From Candidatus Poribacteria bacterium (GTDB taxonomy: Bacteria > Poribacteria > WGA-4E > WGA-3G), in NCBI GenBank assembly GCA_958295815.1, contig OY282374.1, forward strand, positions 3,380,856-3,444,855: a stretch of 64,000 bases of DNA, in the 5' to 3' direction. A program made the position numbers and the translations under genes. The notes under the pieces are model-generated. The model had not been told where the DNA came from. It ran no database searches and was given only the letters and a program-made list of their open reading frames with translations. Positions 1-8,958 of the stretch are shown piece by piece; positions within the stretch are counted from its first letter, which is position 1; the number at the start of each line of letters is the position of its first letter.

Positions 1-87
1 TCCAATGATTCCCGGACAATACCCAATGAAACATTCGTCTTCGTCTGACCATTCGACAATCTTGATGTATTTCGCACTCTCAATCAT
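1..87 (-). CDS. hicB: HicB-family antitoxin, N-terminal part only (cut by window edge)
   Basis: The reverse strand reads MIESAKYIKIVEWSDEDE followed by CFIGYCPGIIG, which matches the start of HicB-type antitoxins (a strand, then an acidic turn and a G-Y-x-P-G segment). The ATG at 87 overlaps the TGA of the upstream hicA in an ATGA junction, so the two are translationally coupled in the usual toxin-then-antitoxin order. In this family the antitoxin binds HicA and represses its own operon. Only 29 codons are inside the window, so the DNA-binding C-terminus cannot be judged. Confidence 0.7.
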   Translation of the reverse strand, partial: MIESAKYIKIVEWSDEDECFIGYCPGIIG

Positions 88-278
88 CTTTGAGATTCCT
101 CAATTTTTAGTCTAACTTGCTTTTCTTGGTACGGTTTAGCATCATCACCAAGATTTCCAGAGATGACAACTATTGGGCCTTTCGGATGTTCATAAGTTCT
201 GTGACTTCCTTTTCCACCTCTGTTGATAAAACCTGATTTTCTCAAATCTGCAATAAGTTGGCGTATTTTTCTTGGCAT
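84..278 (-). CDS. hicA: HicA-family mRNA interferase toxin
   Basis: This is a 64-residue protein, the normal length for HicA. It has the dsRBD-like core of the family: a basic N-terminus (MPRKIRQLIADLRKSGF), then R-G-G-K-G-S-H-R, where the His in G-S-H is the family's catalytic residue. HicA toxins cleave mRNA and stop growth when free of HicB. The gene ends in an ATGA overlap with the antitoxin reading frame at 87, so the pair is a typical type II toxin-antitoxin operon on the minus strand. The key histidine is present, so the toxin looks intact. Confidence 0.8.
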   Translation of the reverse strand: MPRKIRQLIADLRKSGFINRGGKGSHRTYEHPKGPIVVISGNLGDDAKPYQEKQVRLKIEESQR

Positions 279-313
279 AAAACTTACTGATACCGAAAAT
301 TTACAATGTCATA

Positions 314-1552
314 CTAACCTGAGAATTTTCGGATGGCGATAGAAGTATTGTGCCCACCGAAACCAAACGCGTTAGAGAGTGCAACCTCAATCTTCGCATC
401 TCGACTTTCATTCGGGACATAGTCCAAGTCGCAGTCTTCGTCTGGCATGTCGTAGTTAATCGTTGGTGGCAGATAACCCTTTTCCATCGCACCTAAACAA
501 GCAATCAGTTCTACGGCTCCGGCTGCACCGAGCAGATGACCGATCATGGATTTAGTGGAACTGACTGGGATTTTGTACGCATGTTCACCGAAAAGAGTTT
601 TAATGGCGTTAGTTTCCGCGACATCACCGACCGGGGTGGAAGTGCCATGTGCATTGATATAATCGATATCATCTAACGGCAATCCTGCATCTCGGAGTGC
701 GAATTCCATCGCTTTCGTCGCACCCTCACCGTTTTCAGGTGGGCTTACCATGTCGTGCGCATCTGAAGTCATTCCATAGCCGATTATTTCTGCATAAATA
801 TGAGCACCGCGCTTTTTGGCGTGTGATAGTGATTCGAGGATGAGGACACCTGACCCGTCCCCCATCACAAAGCCGTCTCTGTCCTTCGTGAAAGGACGCG
901 AGGCGCGTTCAGGTTCATGATTACGTGCCGACATCGCACGCATTGAGCAGAAACCAGCGAAAGCCAGTGGTGTAATTGCCGATTCCGTACCACCCGTAAA
1001 CATCACATCTGCCTCACCGCGTTGAATGATACGAAATGAGTCGCCAATCGAATGGTTCGCACTCGCACATGCAGTGACGGATGTAGAATTAGGACCTTTG
1101 AGGCTAAAATGAATTGAGATCTGCCCCGCCGCCATGTTAATAATCATGTACGGCACAAGAAATGGACTAACGCGTTTAACGCCCTTTTCGGCGAGAGTTT
1201 TTGCGTTATCTTCGAGCACTCCGATACCGCCGATTCCAGAACCCATTTGGACGCCGGCGCGGTAAGGGTCAACTTTCTCAAGTTCCAAGCCTGCGTCTTC
1301 GTGTGCCATGACCGCAGCAGCAAGCGCGTACTGGATGAAAAGCGGTAATCGAGATGCCGCTCGCCGATCCATGTACTGCTCAGCTTGGAAATTTTTTACC
1401 TCTCCAGCGATTTGGGTGCGGTGCTCGGAGGCATCGAAATAGGTTAAAGGTCCGATACCGTTTTTACCGATCGCAAGCGCATCCCAATATTCTTCTTTCG
1501 TGTTGCCAATCGCGTTAACGACGCCGATTCCTGTAATAACTACACGCTCCAC
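314..1552 (-). CDS. fabF: Beta-ketoacyl-ACP synthase II
   Basis: The 412-residue product is the standard length for FabF, which condenses malonyl-ACP with acyl-ACP during fatty-acid elongation. The thiolase-fold Cys-His-His triad is visible: Cys162 in T-A-C-A-S-A-N, His302 in [11 protein letters not shown] and His339 in [12 protein letters not shown]. The reading frame starts with GTG at 1552. It is the last gene of the minus-strand fab cluster, 112 bp after acpP. Nothing suggests damage. A polyketide-type ketosynthase is unlikely because there are no extra domains and the context is a complete type II system. Confidence 0.95.
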   Translation of the reverse strand: MERVVITGIGVVNAIGNTKEEYWDALAIGKNGIGPLTYFDASEHRTQIAGEVKNFQAEQYMDRRAASRLPLFIQYALAAAVMAHEDAGLELEKVDPYRAGVQMGSGIGGIGVLEDNAKTLAEKGVKRVSPFLVPYMIINMAAGQISIHFSLKGPNSTSVTACASANHSIGDSFRIIQRGEADVMFTGGTESAITPLAFAGFCSMRAMSARNHEPERASRPFTKDRDGFVMGDGSGVLILESLSHAKKRGAHIYAEIIGYGMTSDAHDMVSPPENGEGATKAMEFALRDAGLPLDDIDYINAHGTSTPVGDVAETNAIKTLFGEHAYKIPVSSTKSMIGHLLGAAGAVELIACLGAMEKGYLPPTINYDMPDEDCDLDYVPNESRDAKIEVALSNAFGFGGHNTSIAIRKFSG

Positions 1553-1664
1553 GAGACCGATCCTTTTTGTTCAGGTTGCAGGCGCACTCGGAAAAGCAAC
1601 CAAGTGCACGCTAAGAAGGGCTATAGTCTTTTGTTACACGCCCTCCAGTGATATATCGTATTAC

Positions 1665-1898
1665 CTATACGTTCTCGTCTAAGTAATTCAAGGCATCTTG
1701 GACAGTCTGAATTTTCTCCGCATCACTGTCTGGAATTTCTAGGTCGAATTCCTCTTCAAGTGCCATGACCAGCTCAACAGTATCGAGTGAGTCAGCACCC
1801 AGATCTTCCATAAAAGAGGCATCCGGGGTCACGTTATGTTCATCAACACCGAGTTGTTTCGAGATAATTTCAATGAGGCGTTCTTGATTTGTTGCCAT
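1665..1898 (-). CDS. acpP: Acyl carrier protein
   Basis: This is a 77-residue acidic protein with the G-A-D-S-L-D motif. Ser37 is the site that receives 4'-phosphopantetheine, after which the protein carries growing acyl chains for the Fab enzymes. The family four-helix pattern is recognisable ([16 protein letters not shown], then [18 protein letters not shown]). It lies between fabG and fabF, its usual place. The 227 bp between acpP and fabG is longer than the other gaps and could hold an internal promoter, but no clear one is seen. Confidence 0.96.
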   Translation of the reverse strand: MATNQERLIEIISKQLGVDEHNVTPDASFMEDLGADSLDTVELVMALEEEFDLEIPDSDAEKIQTVQDALNYLDENV

Positions 1899-2125
1899 AA
1901 GTGTTTTCCTAATCTCCTATAAAAATTTTTGCCCACAAAATTGATATGGGGCTAACAGTCTATTCTTGTATTACAGTCCATTACTGCCTCGACTATTTTC
2001 GTTGCAGGCAACGCTCTACATCAAGGCTATCTACAAATTATGAACATTCTAAACAGTGCTCATGAGGCAGGTTATCCCGCCAACATTTTATGGGTGCCCT
2101 TGGAGAAAGTCCGAGCGCACTTGAA

Positions 2126-2905
2126 TTACATCACCATGCCACCGTCAACCTGAAGTATTTGACCGGTGATATAGCGCGCAGCATCCGAAGCCAAAAAACA
2201 GACAGCGTCTGCTACGTCTTCTGGGTGCCCAAATCCTCGTAACGGAATCAGCTCGAGCAGTTGTTTCTGACTCTGTTCCGATATTTGTGCTGTCATGTCT
2301 GTTGTAATAAAGCCGGGAGCGACGGCGTTAACGGTAATCCCGCGAGTGCCAACCTCTTTAGCGGTAGCCTTCGTCAAGCCGATGATACCAGCCTTCGCAG
2401 CGGCGTAACTCGCTTGTCCCGCGTTTCCCATTAAGCCAATTACTGATGAAATGTTAATAATGCGTCCACTTTTCTGACGTATCATAGGACGAAGGACCGC
2501 ACGGGTGCAGTACATCGTACCAGTCAAATTCGTCTGTAACACGGCATCCCAGTCCTCGTCTTTGAGGCGCATGAGCAGCATATCGCGAGTAATTCCCGCA
2601 TTGTTCACAAGGATATCGATTTGTGAAAATTGTGAAATCGTTTTTTCGATTAGTGCTTCAACATCTGTCTTTTCGGAGATGTCAGCGACCATTGCGTGTA
2701 CAGTGTGCCCTTTGCCCTGCAGCGTCCCAGCGACCTGTGTAATGGTATCAGCGGAACGGGAGCAGATGACAACATTGGCACCGGCTTCACAGAGTCTGTG
2801 TGCAATCGCTGCGCCGATGCCGCGCGACGCACCTGTGACGATTGCCGTTTTGCCATTCAGTAGGTCTTTTCTAAAGACACTCCGTTCCATTGTTATATCC
2901 ATCAC
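2126..2905 (-). CDS. fabG: 3-oxoacyl-ACP reductase
   Basis: A 259-residue short-chain dehydrogenase that reduces 3-ketoacyl-ACP with NADPH. It shows the Rossmann signature TGASRGIG (about 24-31), the NNAG motif (101-104) and the catalytic Ser154, Tyr167 and Lys171 in ISSVIGLMGNAGQASYAAAK. The C-terminus G-Q-I-L-Q-V-D-G-G-M-V-M is typical of FabG. The frame opens with GTG at 2905; an ATG one codon later or the ATG of MERSVF are alternative starts, because the N-terminus is slightly longer than usual. It follows fabD with only 2 bp between genes. Confidence 0.94.
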   Translation of the reverse strand: MMDITMERSVFRKDLLNGKTAIVTGASRGIGAAIAHRLCEAGANVVICSRSADTITQVAGTLQGKGHTVHAMVADISEKTDVEALIEKTISQFSQIDILVNNAGITRDMLLMRLKDEDWDAVLQTNLTGTMYCTRAVLRPMIRQKSGRIINISSVIGLMGNAGQASYAAAKAGIIGLTKATAKEVGTRGITVNAVAPGFITTDMTAQISEQSQKQLLELIPLRGFGHPEDVADAVCFLASDAARYITGQILQVDGGMVM

Positions 2906-2907
2906 TT

Positions 2908-3846
2908 CTATCCACTACTTCCATATTCGTCTGTCACAAGTGACAGCGTCTTAAGATCTTCAACATTCATAGCACTGCTTTCGGGAAGCGTGCGCTTTAC
3001 TAAACCTGACAGAACCTTTCCCGGTCCAACCTCAACAAACTGCGTGATACCGCTATTATTAATGGTACGCAGCGTTTTTTCCCAATGGACGGGATGCGTT
3101 ATCTGTTGAAATAAGAGTTGTCTGATAATGTCGGCATCCATGCCGAATTCACCTGTTACGTTCATAGCGATATCGGTCTGAGGTGAATGTAGCGGCACAG
3201 CGTCGAGTACGGATTTGAACTTTTGTTGTGCCGGTGCCATCAGTGCGGAGTGAAATGCTCCGCTTACTGGCAATGGACGACACCGTCTCGCACCGATTTC
3301 AGCTTTGGCGAGAGAGACGACGTGGTTAACCGCATCAACTTCTCCAGAGATTACCAATTGTCCAGGGCAGTTGTAATTGGCGATATTTACAATTCCGTCA
3401 GCAGTTTCACAGAGTTTTTGCAGCTGTTCAGTTTCCATTCCGAGGATTGCTGCCATTGTGCCTTGCTGCGTTTCACCCGCTTCTGCCATGAAACTTGCAC
3501 GTGCATGCACCAAGCGCAGGGCATCTGAAAAGTCAAGCACCCCAGATGCTACGAGTGCAGAGTATTCCCCCAAACTATGTCCTGCGACGGCGTTTGGAAT
3601 AATCCCATGTTCCTTTAGGACTCGCAACGCTGCAATACTACAGGTCAAAATTGCGAGTTGTGTGTTTTCAGTCTGCTTTAAATCTGCCTCAGGTCCTTCA
3701 AAACAGAGTTTCCTCAACCCACGTCCAAGAATAGCATCGGCTTCTTCAAAGACAGCATCGGCAACTGGATAGTTTTCTGCCAATTCTGCGCCCATGCCGA
3801 CCTGTTGCGAACCTTGCCCTGGGAAAATAAACGCCAGTTGTGTCAT
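2908..3846 (-). CDS. fabD: Malonyl-CoA:ACP transacylase
   Basis: A 312-residue transacylase that loads malonyl groups onto ACP. It opens with the family N-terminus FIFPGQGSQ. The nucleophile Ser91 lies in GHSLGEYSAL and the partner His199 in VSGAFHSALM. The C-terminal FVEVGPGKVLSGLVKR segment is also characteristic. Gene order fabH-fabD-fabG matches the common bacterial cluster, with 37 bp separating it from fabH and 2 bp from fabG. All motifs needed for activity are present. Confidence 0.95.
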   Translation of the reverse strand: MTQLAFIFPGQGSQQVGMGAELAENYPVADAVFEEADAILGRGLRKLCFEGPEADLKQTENTQLAILTCSIAALRVLKEHGIIPNAVAGHSLGEYSALVASGVLDFSDALRLVHARASFMAEAGETQQGTMAAILGMETEQLQKLCETADGIVNIANYNCPGQLVISGEVDAVNHVVSLAKAEIGARRCRPLPVSGAFHSALMAPAQQKFKSVLDAVPLHSPQTDIAMNVTGEFGMDADIIRQLLFQQITHPVHWEKTLRTINNSGITQFVEVGPGKVLSGLVKRTLPESSAMNVEDLKTLSLVTDEYGSSG

Positions 3847-3883
3847 TTTCGTCTGATATAGATGTCCCGCGTTCAGTTCTCGC

Positions 3884-4879
3884 TTACAATTGTAGGAGTG
3901 TGCTTCCCCATGTTAAGCCAGCACCGAAGGTCACTAACAGGAGTAGGTCGCCCGGTTTTGCTCTACCTTCACGAATTGCCTCATCTAAAGCGATAATTAC
4001 TGTCGCTGCGGAGGTGTTACCATATTTGTCAACGTTAATGTAGACTTTTTCTCGTGGCACCCCGAGTCTATCACCGACTGCTTCAATAATGCGCAAGTTC
4101 GCTTGATGCGGGATTAACAAATCTATATCTTCGATACTAACGTTCGCCTCGCGGAGCACACGTTGCGCTGCTTCTGGCATGAGCCGGACACCCAGTTTGA
4201 AGACTTCTCTGCCATTCATCTGGATCTTGTCTAACTTCTGGTCGATTGCTTCCTGTGTAACAGGCATTCTGGAACCGCCTGCGGGGATACCAAGGAGGTC
4301 GATGTCGGCATAGTCCCCGTCGGATCCGATATAAGATGCGAGGATACCTTTGGGTTCATCTGTGGCTTGGACAATAGCGGCACCTGCACCGTCTCCAAAG
4401 AGAACGCATGTACCTCTATCGTTCCAGTCAACGATATTGTTAAATATCTCGCCTCCAACGACAAGAATCGTATCGTATCGTCCAGATCTGATCAGTCCAT
4501 CTGCCAGGTCTAACCCGTAAAGGAAGCCAGCACATGCGGCAGATATATCCATTGCAGAGGCGTTCTTAGCACCGATGCCTTTCTGAACGTAGCACGCTGT
4601 TGATGGAAAAAACGTGTCAGGCGTAACCGTAGCGACGAGGATCATTTGGATGTCAAGCGGATTGATATGGGCATTCTTAATAGCCCAGCGGGCAGCACGA
4701 ACGCAAAGATCTGAAGTAGCAACATTGTCTTCAGCGATACGCCGTTCTCTAATTCCCGTACGTTGACGAATCCATTCGTCGCTGGTATTGACCAGTTTCT
4801 CAAGGTCGAAGTTAGTGATAACCCGCTCAGGGAGGTAAGAACCTGTCCCCGTAATTGTTGCATGTCGAAGTTGCGTCAT
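3884..4879 (-). CDS. fabH: Beta-ketoacyl-ACP synthase III
   Basis: FabH starts fatty-acid synthesis by condensing acetyl-CoA (or branched acyl-CoA) with malonyl-ACP. The ATG at 4879 is preferred over an upstream in-frame codon because it follows a purine-rich AAGAGAG site and matches the family N-terminus. From that start the product is 331 residues, with the triad Cys116 (ISAACAGFLYG), His258 (IPHQANLRI) and Asn288 (YGNTSAAT). It lies directly after rpmF. The plsX gene that normally sits between them is absent. Confidence 0.94.
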   Translation of the reverse strand: MTQLRHATITGTGSYLPERVITNFDLEKLVNTSDEWIRQRTGIRERRIAEDNVATSDLCVRAARWAIKNAHINPLDIQMILVATVTPDTFFPSTACYVQKGIGAKNASAMDISAACAGFLYGLDLADGLIRSGRYDTILVVGGEIFNNIVDWNDRGTCVLFGDGAGAAIVQATDEPKGILASYIGSDGDYADIDLLGIPAGGSRMPVTQEAIDQKLDKIQMNGREVFKLGVRLMPEAAQRVLREANVSIEDIDLLIPHQANLRIIEAVGDRLGVPREKVYINVDKYGNTSAATVIIALDEAIREGRAKPGDLLLLVTFGAGLTWGSTLLQL

Positions 4880-4940
4880 TATATCTCTCTTGAAGTTTTT
4901 GGCGTTGTGGAGCACCGTTGCAAGCCACGCGCCAAAACTT

Positions 4941-4976
4941 ACTGTAAAAAACAGTATCGGTTTTTACTAACCGATA
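4941..4976 (-). terminator. Possible attenuator hairpin between rpmF and fabH
   Basis: On the minus strand an 8-bp stem (TATCGGTT / AACCGATA, loop AGTAAA) is followed by CTGTTTTTTACAGT, which gives a U-rich tail that can itself form a small hairpin. It lies in the 103-bp gap between rpmF and fabH. It could partly terminate transcription from the ribosomal-protein gene into the fab genes. This is a structural reading only. Confidence 0.4.
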
Positions 4977-4982
4977 TCTTAC

Positions 4983-5168
4983 CTATGCCTCGTCGGCAGA
5001 TTTGAGCACGGGTCGTCCGTTGTAGTATCCACATTCGGTGCAGACACGGTGGGATATCATAGTCTCCCCACAGTATGAACAAACACTGGTGGCTTTATCA
5101 TGAAGTGCGTTATGGCTTCTCCGCATTCTTTTTTTCGATTTTGACGTTCTCCGTTTTGGGTGCGCCAT
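4983..5168 (-). CDS. rpmF: 50S ribosomal protein L32
   Basis: A 61-residue basic protein. The N-terminus AHPKRRTSKSKKRMRRSHNAL is the L32 rRNA-binding tail. It is followed by a zinc ribbon, C-S-Y-C-G then V-C-T-E-C-G. L32 belongs to the large ribosomal subunit. The ATG at 5168 is preceded by a strong AAAGGAGG site. It sits between yceD and fabH, the widespread yceD-rpmF-(plsX)-fabH arrangement. All four zinc cysteines are present, so this is the zinc-binding C+ form. Confidence 0.96.
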   Translation of the reverse strand: MAHPKRRTSKSKKRMRRSHNALHDKATSVCSYCGETMISHRVCTECGYYNGRPVLKSADEA

Positions 5169-5237
5169 GAGTTGCCTCCTTTGTCTTGAAAATCACGATT
5201 CAAAGTAGTTTTTGCGATTTATATTTATATTATAATT

Positions 5238-5813
5238 TCAACTGTTTTTCAGTTTCTTTGACAGATCGGCTTTGGAAAATATGCTTTCAAGCTGCGCACT
5301 AAGCGGATTAGAAGCGGGTATTGGCACCTCATCTTCAATCTCACAACCACACACGCCAGCATTGAGTTCTGTGCCACATTGCGGACATAGTCCTTCGCAT
5401 GTTTCAGAACACAGCGGCCACATCGGTACTTCAAGCATAACAGCCTGCCGGACATCCTCTGAAATATCTAAGGTCTCCCCATCATAATATCGCTCATCCG
5501 TTTCGTCTTCTTCCGAGGATTCGTCCTTAAGAGAGAAAAACAGGTCAAGCGTAGTAGCTACGTCAATTTCAAACGTGATAACACAGCGTCGGCATTCCGC
5601 CGAAATTACCGAGGTAATGTCGGCTGTCACACAGATATTGTCCCCTCCTTGGCGAAGTAGAAGAATTGTACATGATAGGGGATTAACAAATTCAGCCTCC
5701 TCAAAAATCAGACCGAGGGTCTCAGAGGACACAAGTGCTTCATATTGCTTGAAATCCTCGTGTCGAAGGTCTTTCAAGTCGAAGACTAATGTCTTTCTTA
5801 TGCTTTCCTTCAT
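5238..5813 (-). CDS. yceD: YceD/DUF177 family protein
   Basis: About 191 residues. The conserved DUF177 layout is present: a central C-R-R-C motif, a D-E-R-Y-Y-D-G segment (family D-x-x-x-x-D/N-G), and a C-terminal L-C-P-Q-C-G-T-E-L-N with more cysteines. Members are linked to 23S rRNA processing or accumulation and nearly always sit beside rpmF, as here. The ATG at 5813 is chosen because GAGGTG lies about 10 bases upstream; a TTG two codons earlier is possible. The C-terminus is longer than in many homologues. Confidence 0.85.
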   Translation of the reverse strand: MKESIRKTLVFDLKDLRHEDFKQYEALVSSETLGLIFEEAEFVNPLSCTILLLRQGGDNICVTADITSVISAECRRCVITFEIDVATTLDLFFSLKDESSEEDETDERYYDGETLDISEDVRQAVMLEVPMWPLCSETCEGLCPQCGTELNAGVCGCEIEDEVPIPASNPLSAQLESIFSKADLSKKLKNS

Positions 5814-5911
5814 ATTCAATTTTCACCTCAAGTATCTGTTAGGAGAAGTCGCAGGAACTCTTTACCACTACAAGCAAATAGTAAAGATGGCTACTACACT
5901 ATGTTCACAAC

Positions 5912-7234
5912 TCAAAAAGCAACTTCTTCTTCGATTCTGATGAGCTGCGCGTCACCTTTCACATCTTCAAGGGTATAAATCTCCGACAGTGCTGCTTTCA
6001 TGTTCTTTTCTTTTGCCGTGTGTGTCAGCATAACGAGTGACACCGTATCCATGCCGTGTGGGTCCTTCTGGATAACAGAGGCGATGCTAATTTGCCAGTT
6101 GCCCAAGACAGTGCCGATTTTCGCGAGAACTCCCGGTCGGTCGGCAACGACGAAGCGAATATAATAACGCGTCTCTATGTCCTCAATAGAACAAACCTCG
6201 ACTTCCGCTTGTCCACCAGCAAGCCACGCTTGTGAAATAGGTGTGCTTACACCTTGTTGTACAGATTTTGCTGCGTCGATAATATCGGCAACGACTGCAC
6301 TCGCAGTTGGCATCTCACCAGCACCCTGTCCGTAAAACAGGGTCGGACCCACCGCGTCTCCGATGACACAGACTGCGTTGAACGCACCACCAACGTTTGC
6401 GAGCAGACTCCGCTCCGGCACGAGTGTCGGATGCACACGTGCTTCGACACAGTTTCCATCGGTCAGCTTGGCAATAGCCAGCAATTTAATAGTATAACCG
6501 AGTTCACGCGCATATTGGATCTCTTGTGCAGTAATGTTTGTAATACCTTCAACGTGAAGTTGTGGCAGTGAAATGCTGCTCCGGTAGGCAAGGGCAATCA
6601 GGAGGATGAGTTTCTGGGCGGCATCGATACCTTCAACATCAAGCGTTGGATCGGCTTCAGCGTAGCCCATGTCTTGTGCGGCTTTCAGGACGTCCGAAAA
6701 ATCGACCGGACGATCGTGCATCTCGGTTAGGATATAATTACACGTGCCGTTTACAATGCCATAGAGTGAGTGGATCTGGTTGCCAGCGAAACTTTCCTGT
6801 AGCGTTTTAATAATCGGGATACCGCCCGCTGTACTCGCCTCGAAATTGAGACTCACTTGATGCTCTGAGGCAAGTTGGAACAATTCGCCACCATGTTCTG
6901 CTAAGAGTGCTTTATTTGCAGTAACGACATGTTTGCCGTTTTGAATGGCACGCTTGATTAGGCTATGTGCTTCTGTAACACCACCGATGAGTTCAACAAC
7001 GATGTCAATATCAGGGTTGTCAACGACTTCCGCTGGATTGGTTGTCAGACAATCTGCTGGAAGGTCAACCCCTTGACGCGTAGCAGGGAGCGTCCTTTTC
7101 ACTATTTTGTTTAGGCATAACTCCACGCCACTATTTTTGGCAATAAGGGCGTGCTGATTCAGCAGAATTTTGGAAACGCCAGTACCGACTGTCCCCCACC
7201 CTAAAATGCCAACATTAATACATGACTTATCCAC
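5912..7234 (-). CDS. hom: Homoserine dehydrogenase with C-terminal ACT domain
   Basis: Reduces aspartate semialdehyde to homoserine in the threonine and methionine pathway. From the GTG at 7234 (preceded by GAGGGAG) the product is 440 residues. It has an NAD(P) Rossmann start (VGILGWGTVGTGV), the VTANKALLA segment, the catalytic region GGIPIIKTLQESFAGN, and N-G-T-C-N-Y-I-L. The final 80 residues (YYIRFVVADRPGVLAKIG) form an ACT domain, which suggests feedback control by an amino acid, normally threonine. A longer frame from TTG at 7282 is rejected because it would begin in the T-run of a terminator. It lies just upstream of the yceD-fab cluster. Confidence 0.93.
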   Translation of the reverse strand: MDKSCINVGILGWGTVGTGVSKILLNQHALIAKNSGVELCLNKIVKRTLPATRQGVDLPADCLTTNPAEVVDNPDIDIVVELIGGVTEAHSLIKRAIQNGKHVVTANKALLAEHGGELFQLASEHQVSLNFEASTAGGIPIIKTLQESFAGNQIHSLYGIVNGTCNYILTEMHDRPVDFSDVLKAAQDMGYAEADPTLDVEGIDAAQKLILLIALAYRSSISLPQLHVEGITNITAQEIQYARELGYTIKLLAIAKLTDGNCVEARVHPTLVPERSLLANVGGAFNAVCVIGDAVGPTLFYGQGAGEMPTASAVVADIIDAAKSVQQGVSTPISQAWLAGGQAEVEVCSIEDIETRYYIRFVVADRPGVLAKIGTVLGNWQISIASVIQKDPHGMDTVSLVMLTHTAKEKNMKAALSEIYTLEDVKGDAQLIRIEEEVAF

Positions 7235-7277
7235 TACTGGAACTCCCTCTTTTCGTACATTTACTGCGTAGTTTACA

Positions 7278-7299
7278 GGCAAAAACCGAGCCTGCTCGG
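7278..7299 (-). terminator. Intrinsic terminator after tRNA-Pro
   Basis: On the minus strand CCGAGC-AG-GCTCGG forms a 6-bp GC-rich stem directly followed by TTTTTG. It lies about 30 bp downstream of the tRNA-Pro gene and ahead of hom, so it should end the tRNA transcript. Confidence 0.75.
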
Positions 7300-7327
7300 C
7301 TTACAAGCCGATACTCCATATCAAAAA

Positions 7328-7401
7328 TCGGGGCGACTGGATTCGAACCAGCGACCTCTTGAACCCCATTCAAGCGCGCTTCCGGGCTGCGCCACGCCCC
7401 G
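7328..7401 (-). tRNA. tRNA-Pro (anticodon GGG)
   Basis: The reverse strand folds as a tRNA. The acceptor arms CGGGGCG and CGCCCCG pair over 7 bp with discriminator A. The anticodon arm is CTTGA-ATGGGGT-TCAAG with anticodon GGG. The T-arm carries GGTTCGAATCC. GGG with a CATG-free, TGGGG loop identifies proline and reads CCC and CCU codons. The 3' CCA is not encoded; a run of T follows the discriminator. Confidence 0.95.
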
Positions 7402-7430
7402 TTATGTGAAACAGGTTCAGTTCGCGTTTA

Positions 7431-7459
7431 ATTGTATCATAAGTCGGGGTGAATGTCAA
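7431..7459 (-). promoter_or_regulatory. Sigma-70-type promoter of tRNA-Pro
   Basis: On the minus strand TTGACA (7459-7454) is followed by a 17-bp spacer and TACAAT (7436-7431). The predicted start is near 7424, leaving a leader of about 22 bases before the mature tRNA. The elements match consensus at 11 of 12 positions. Confidence 0.8.
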
Positions 7460-7676
7460 ATAAAAAATTGCTTGTTGTTAGAAACTTTTAGCTGCTGTAT
7501 TCCTGCACTGAATCAGCGGAGCGTCTTCTAAGATGTAGCGCGCGTTTATTTGTAGCCTATCCTTTCCTAAGCTTTTGAATTGTAGGGCGAGCACTTCCTA
7601 CCTCACGATCCTGTGGGACCAAGCCGCGTTGTCGTATAAGAAGACCCACCCTCCATTTAGCACATAAGTCGTTCGT

Positions 7677-8462
7677 TTAGGCGAAACCCATCGTTTTTAG
7701 ATTTCTGAGACTGATGCCTAAACTCTCAAACGGATCGCGTTCATAGCAGGTATCCTGCTCGATGATATACCATTCAACGTCTGCATAGACACAAGCATCC
7801 AGGATGGCGGACCAGTTGAGGTTGCCCTCGCCGATTTCAGCATAGCGTTGTGTCGAACCTTGCATCGCCATATCCTTGAGATGGATGATGTCGGCGCGTC
7901 CTTTTAAGTCGCGGATCCACGCTGCCGGGTCGCCACCACCGTGCTGGATCCAGTAGGTATCCAGTTCGCTCTTAAAATAGTTTGGATCGCTTTCGGCGTA
8001 TAAAATCTCTAATCCTGTACGCCCGTTAAAGCGTTCCAACTCAAAACTATGATTGTGGTACGAAAAGGTTAGACCACCTTCAGCAAGACGTGCTGCGACT
8101 TCGGATGCCTCTTTCGCAAATCTTGCATACCCTTCAGCCGTACGATATTCGCCAGGAAGTCCTCCAATTGCGGCGTGTTTGCATCCCCATAATTGATGAT
8201 CGTCAATGACGGATTGGGGTTCGTCACGCATCTGTTCGTAGCTGGTATGTGTTGCAATGATGCTAATTCCTTCACCATCAACGATGTTTTTCAGGGCAGC
8301 GGCTTCAATGGGTCCGAGAGCAGAACACTGCACCGCTTCATAGCCGAGTTGCCGGACTTTTTTCATCGTTTCTGCAATATCAGCCTCGGTCTTGGTAAAT
8401 TCTCTAACAGTATAGAGTTGCGCTGCGATTTGATTTGCAGAGCGCGTGTTTTCTGTTGCCAT
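7677..8462 (-). CDS. Sugar phosphate isomerase/epimerase (xylose isomerase-like TIM barrel)
   Basis: About 261 residues with the AP-endonuclease-2/xylose-isomerase TIM-barrel pattern: QLYTVREF at the start, SYHNHSFELERFNGRTGLE in the middle, D-T-Y-W-I-Q-H-G-G, H-L-K-D-M and I-E-Q-D-T near the end. The conserved His, Glu and Asp residues are the usual divalent-metal ligands. Such enzymes isomerise or epimerise sugars or inositol derivatives; the substrate cannot be told. The ATG at 8462 is chosen because AAGGAGTG precedes it by 8 bases. A strong promoter lies upstream. It is monocistronic. Confidence 0.82.
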   Translation of the reverse strand: MATENTRSANQIAAQLYTVREFTKTEADIAETMKKVRQLGYEAVQCSALGPIEAAALKNIVDGEGISIIATHTSYEQMRDEPQSVIDDHQLWGCKHAAIGGLPGEYRTAEGYARFAKEASEVAARLAEGGLTFSYHNHSFELERFNGRTGLEILYAESDPNYFKSELDTYWIQHGGGDPAAWIRDLKGRADIIHLKDMAMQGSTQRYAEIGEGNLNWSAILDACVYADVEWYIIEQDTCYERDPFESLGISLRNLKTMGFA

Positions 8463-8505
8463 AAAATCACTCCTTTTCTCTGGCATGTGCTTTTGTTAGT
8501 GTTAT

Positions 8506-8534
8506 AGTATATCAAAATCAGGTATACCGGTCAA
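8506..8534 (-). promoter_or_regulatory. Sigma-70-type promoter of the isomerase-like gene
   Basis: On the minus strand TTGACC (8534-8529), a 17-bp spacer, and TATACT (8511-8506). It is about 45 bp upstream of the ATG at 8462. Confidence 0.7.
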
Positions 8535-8607
8535 ATTAATATACGTCCCGAGTTGACAGGCTTAATTTTCGTTTGCATCAAAAAAACGGATTTGATAAAC
8601 TTAAAAT

Positions 8608-8958
8608 ATGCTTAACTCTTTTTTCTCCGGTGGTAACAGTCGAGGTCCTTTTCGATTTTTACGCCTTCTGCTCCATTTCCCAAATTTCATTAGGTTAACG
8701 TGGCGACTGTTTGGCGATCAACGCGTTCCAATCTATCGGAAGGCGATTCTCATCCTTGCTGAATTATTAGCGGTCGCATTTGCTGTTGCGTATTTGGTGA
8801 ATCCACTTGATTTCGATTTTATCCCTGTCTTAGGTCGTGTTGACGATCTTCTCATTGGAGCCTTTGTAATTCTTGTACCGTCAGCCTGGTTATTTATTAG
8901 ATTATGTCCTGAACCCGTTGTCCGTGAACATGTGGATCGAATTTCACGTGGCGAGTGA
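8608..8958 (+). CDS. DUF1232 (YkvA-type) small membrane protein
   Basis: A 116-residue protein with the DUF1232 signature: [20 protein letters not shown] followed by [20 protein letters not shown]. The pattern of a helix, a P-x-D-x-(I/L)-P turn and G-x-x-D-D is diagnostic. Two hydrophobic segments (about 50-65 and 82-97) suggest membrane attachment. The family role is unknown. It is a short single gene diverging from the isomerase-like gene and placed before degP. Confidence 0.75.
   Translation: MLNSFFSGGNSRGPFRFLRLLLHFPNFIRLTWRLFGDQRVPIYRKAILILAELLAVAFAVAYLVNPLDFDFIPVLGRVDDLLIGAFVILVPSAWLFIRLCPEPVVREHVDRISRGE

Noticed and set aside
7234..7282. Longer hom start at TTG 7282
   Set aside because: That start lies in the U-tract of the tRNA terminator, whereas GTG at 7234 has a good ribosome site and fits the family N-terminus.
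7404..7676. Possible small RNA or gene in the gap after the tRNA promoter
   Set aside because: Only the promoter is supported. The rest shows degenerate repeat-like text with no stable structure or open frame.
8555..8585. TTGACA at about 8555 as a promoter for the DUF1232 gene
   Set aside because: No acceptable -10 hexamer lies 16-18 bp downstream, so it was not listed.
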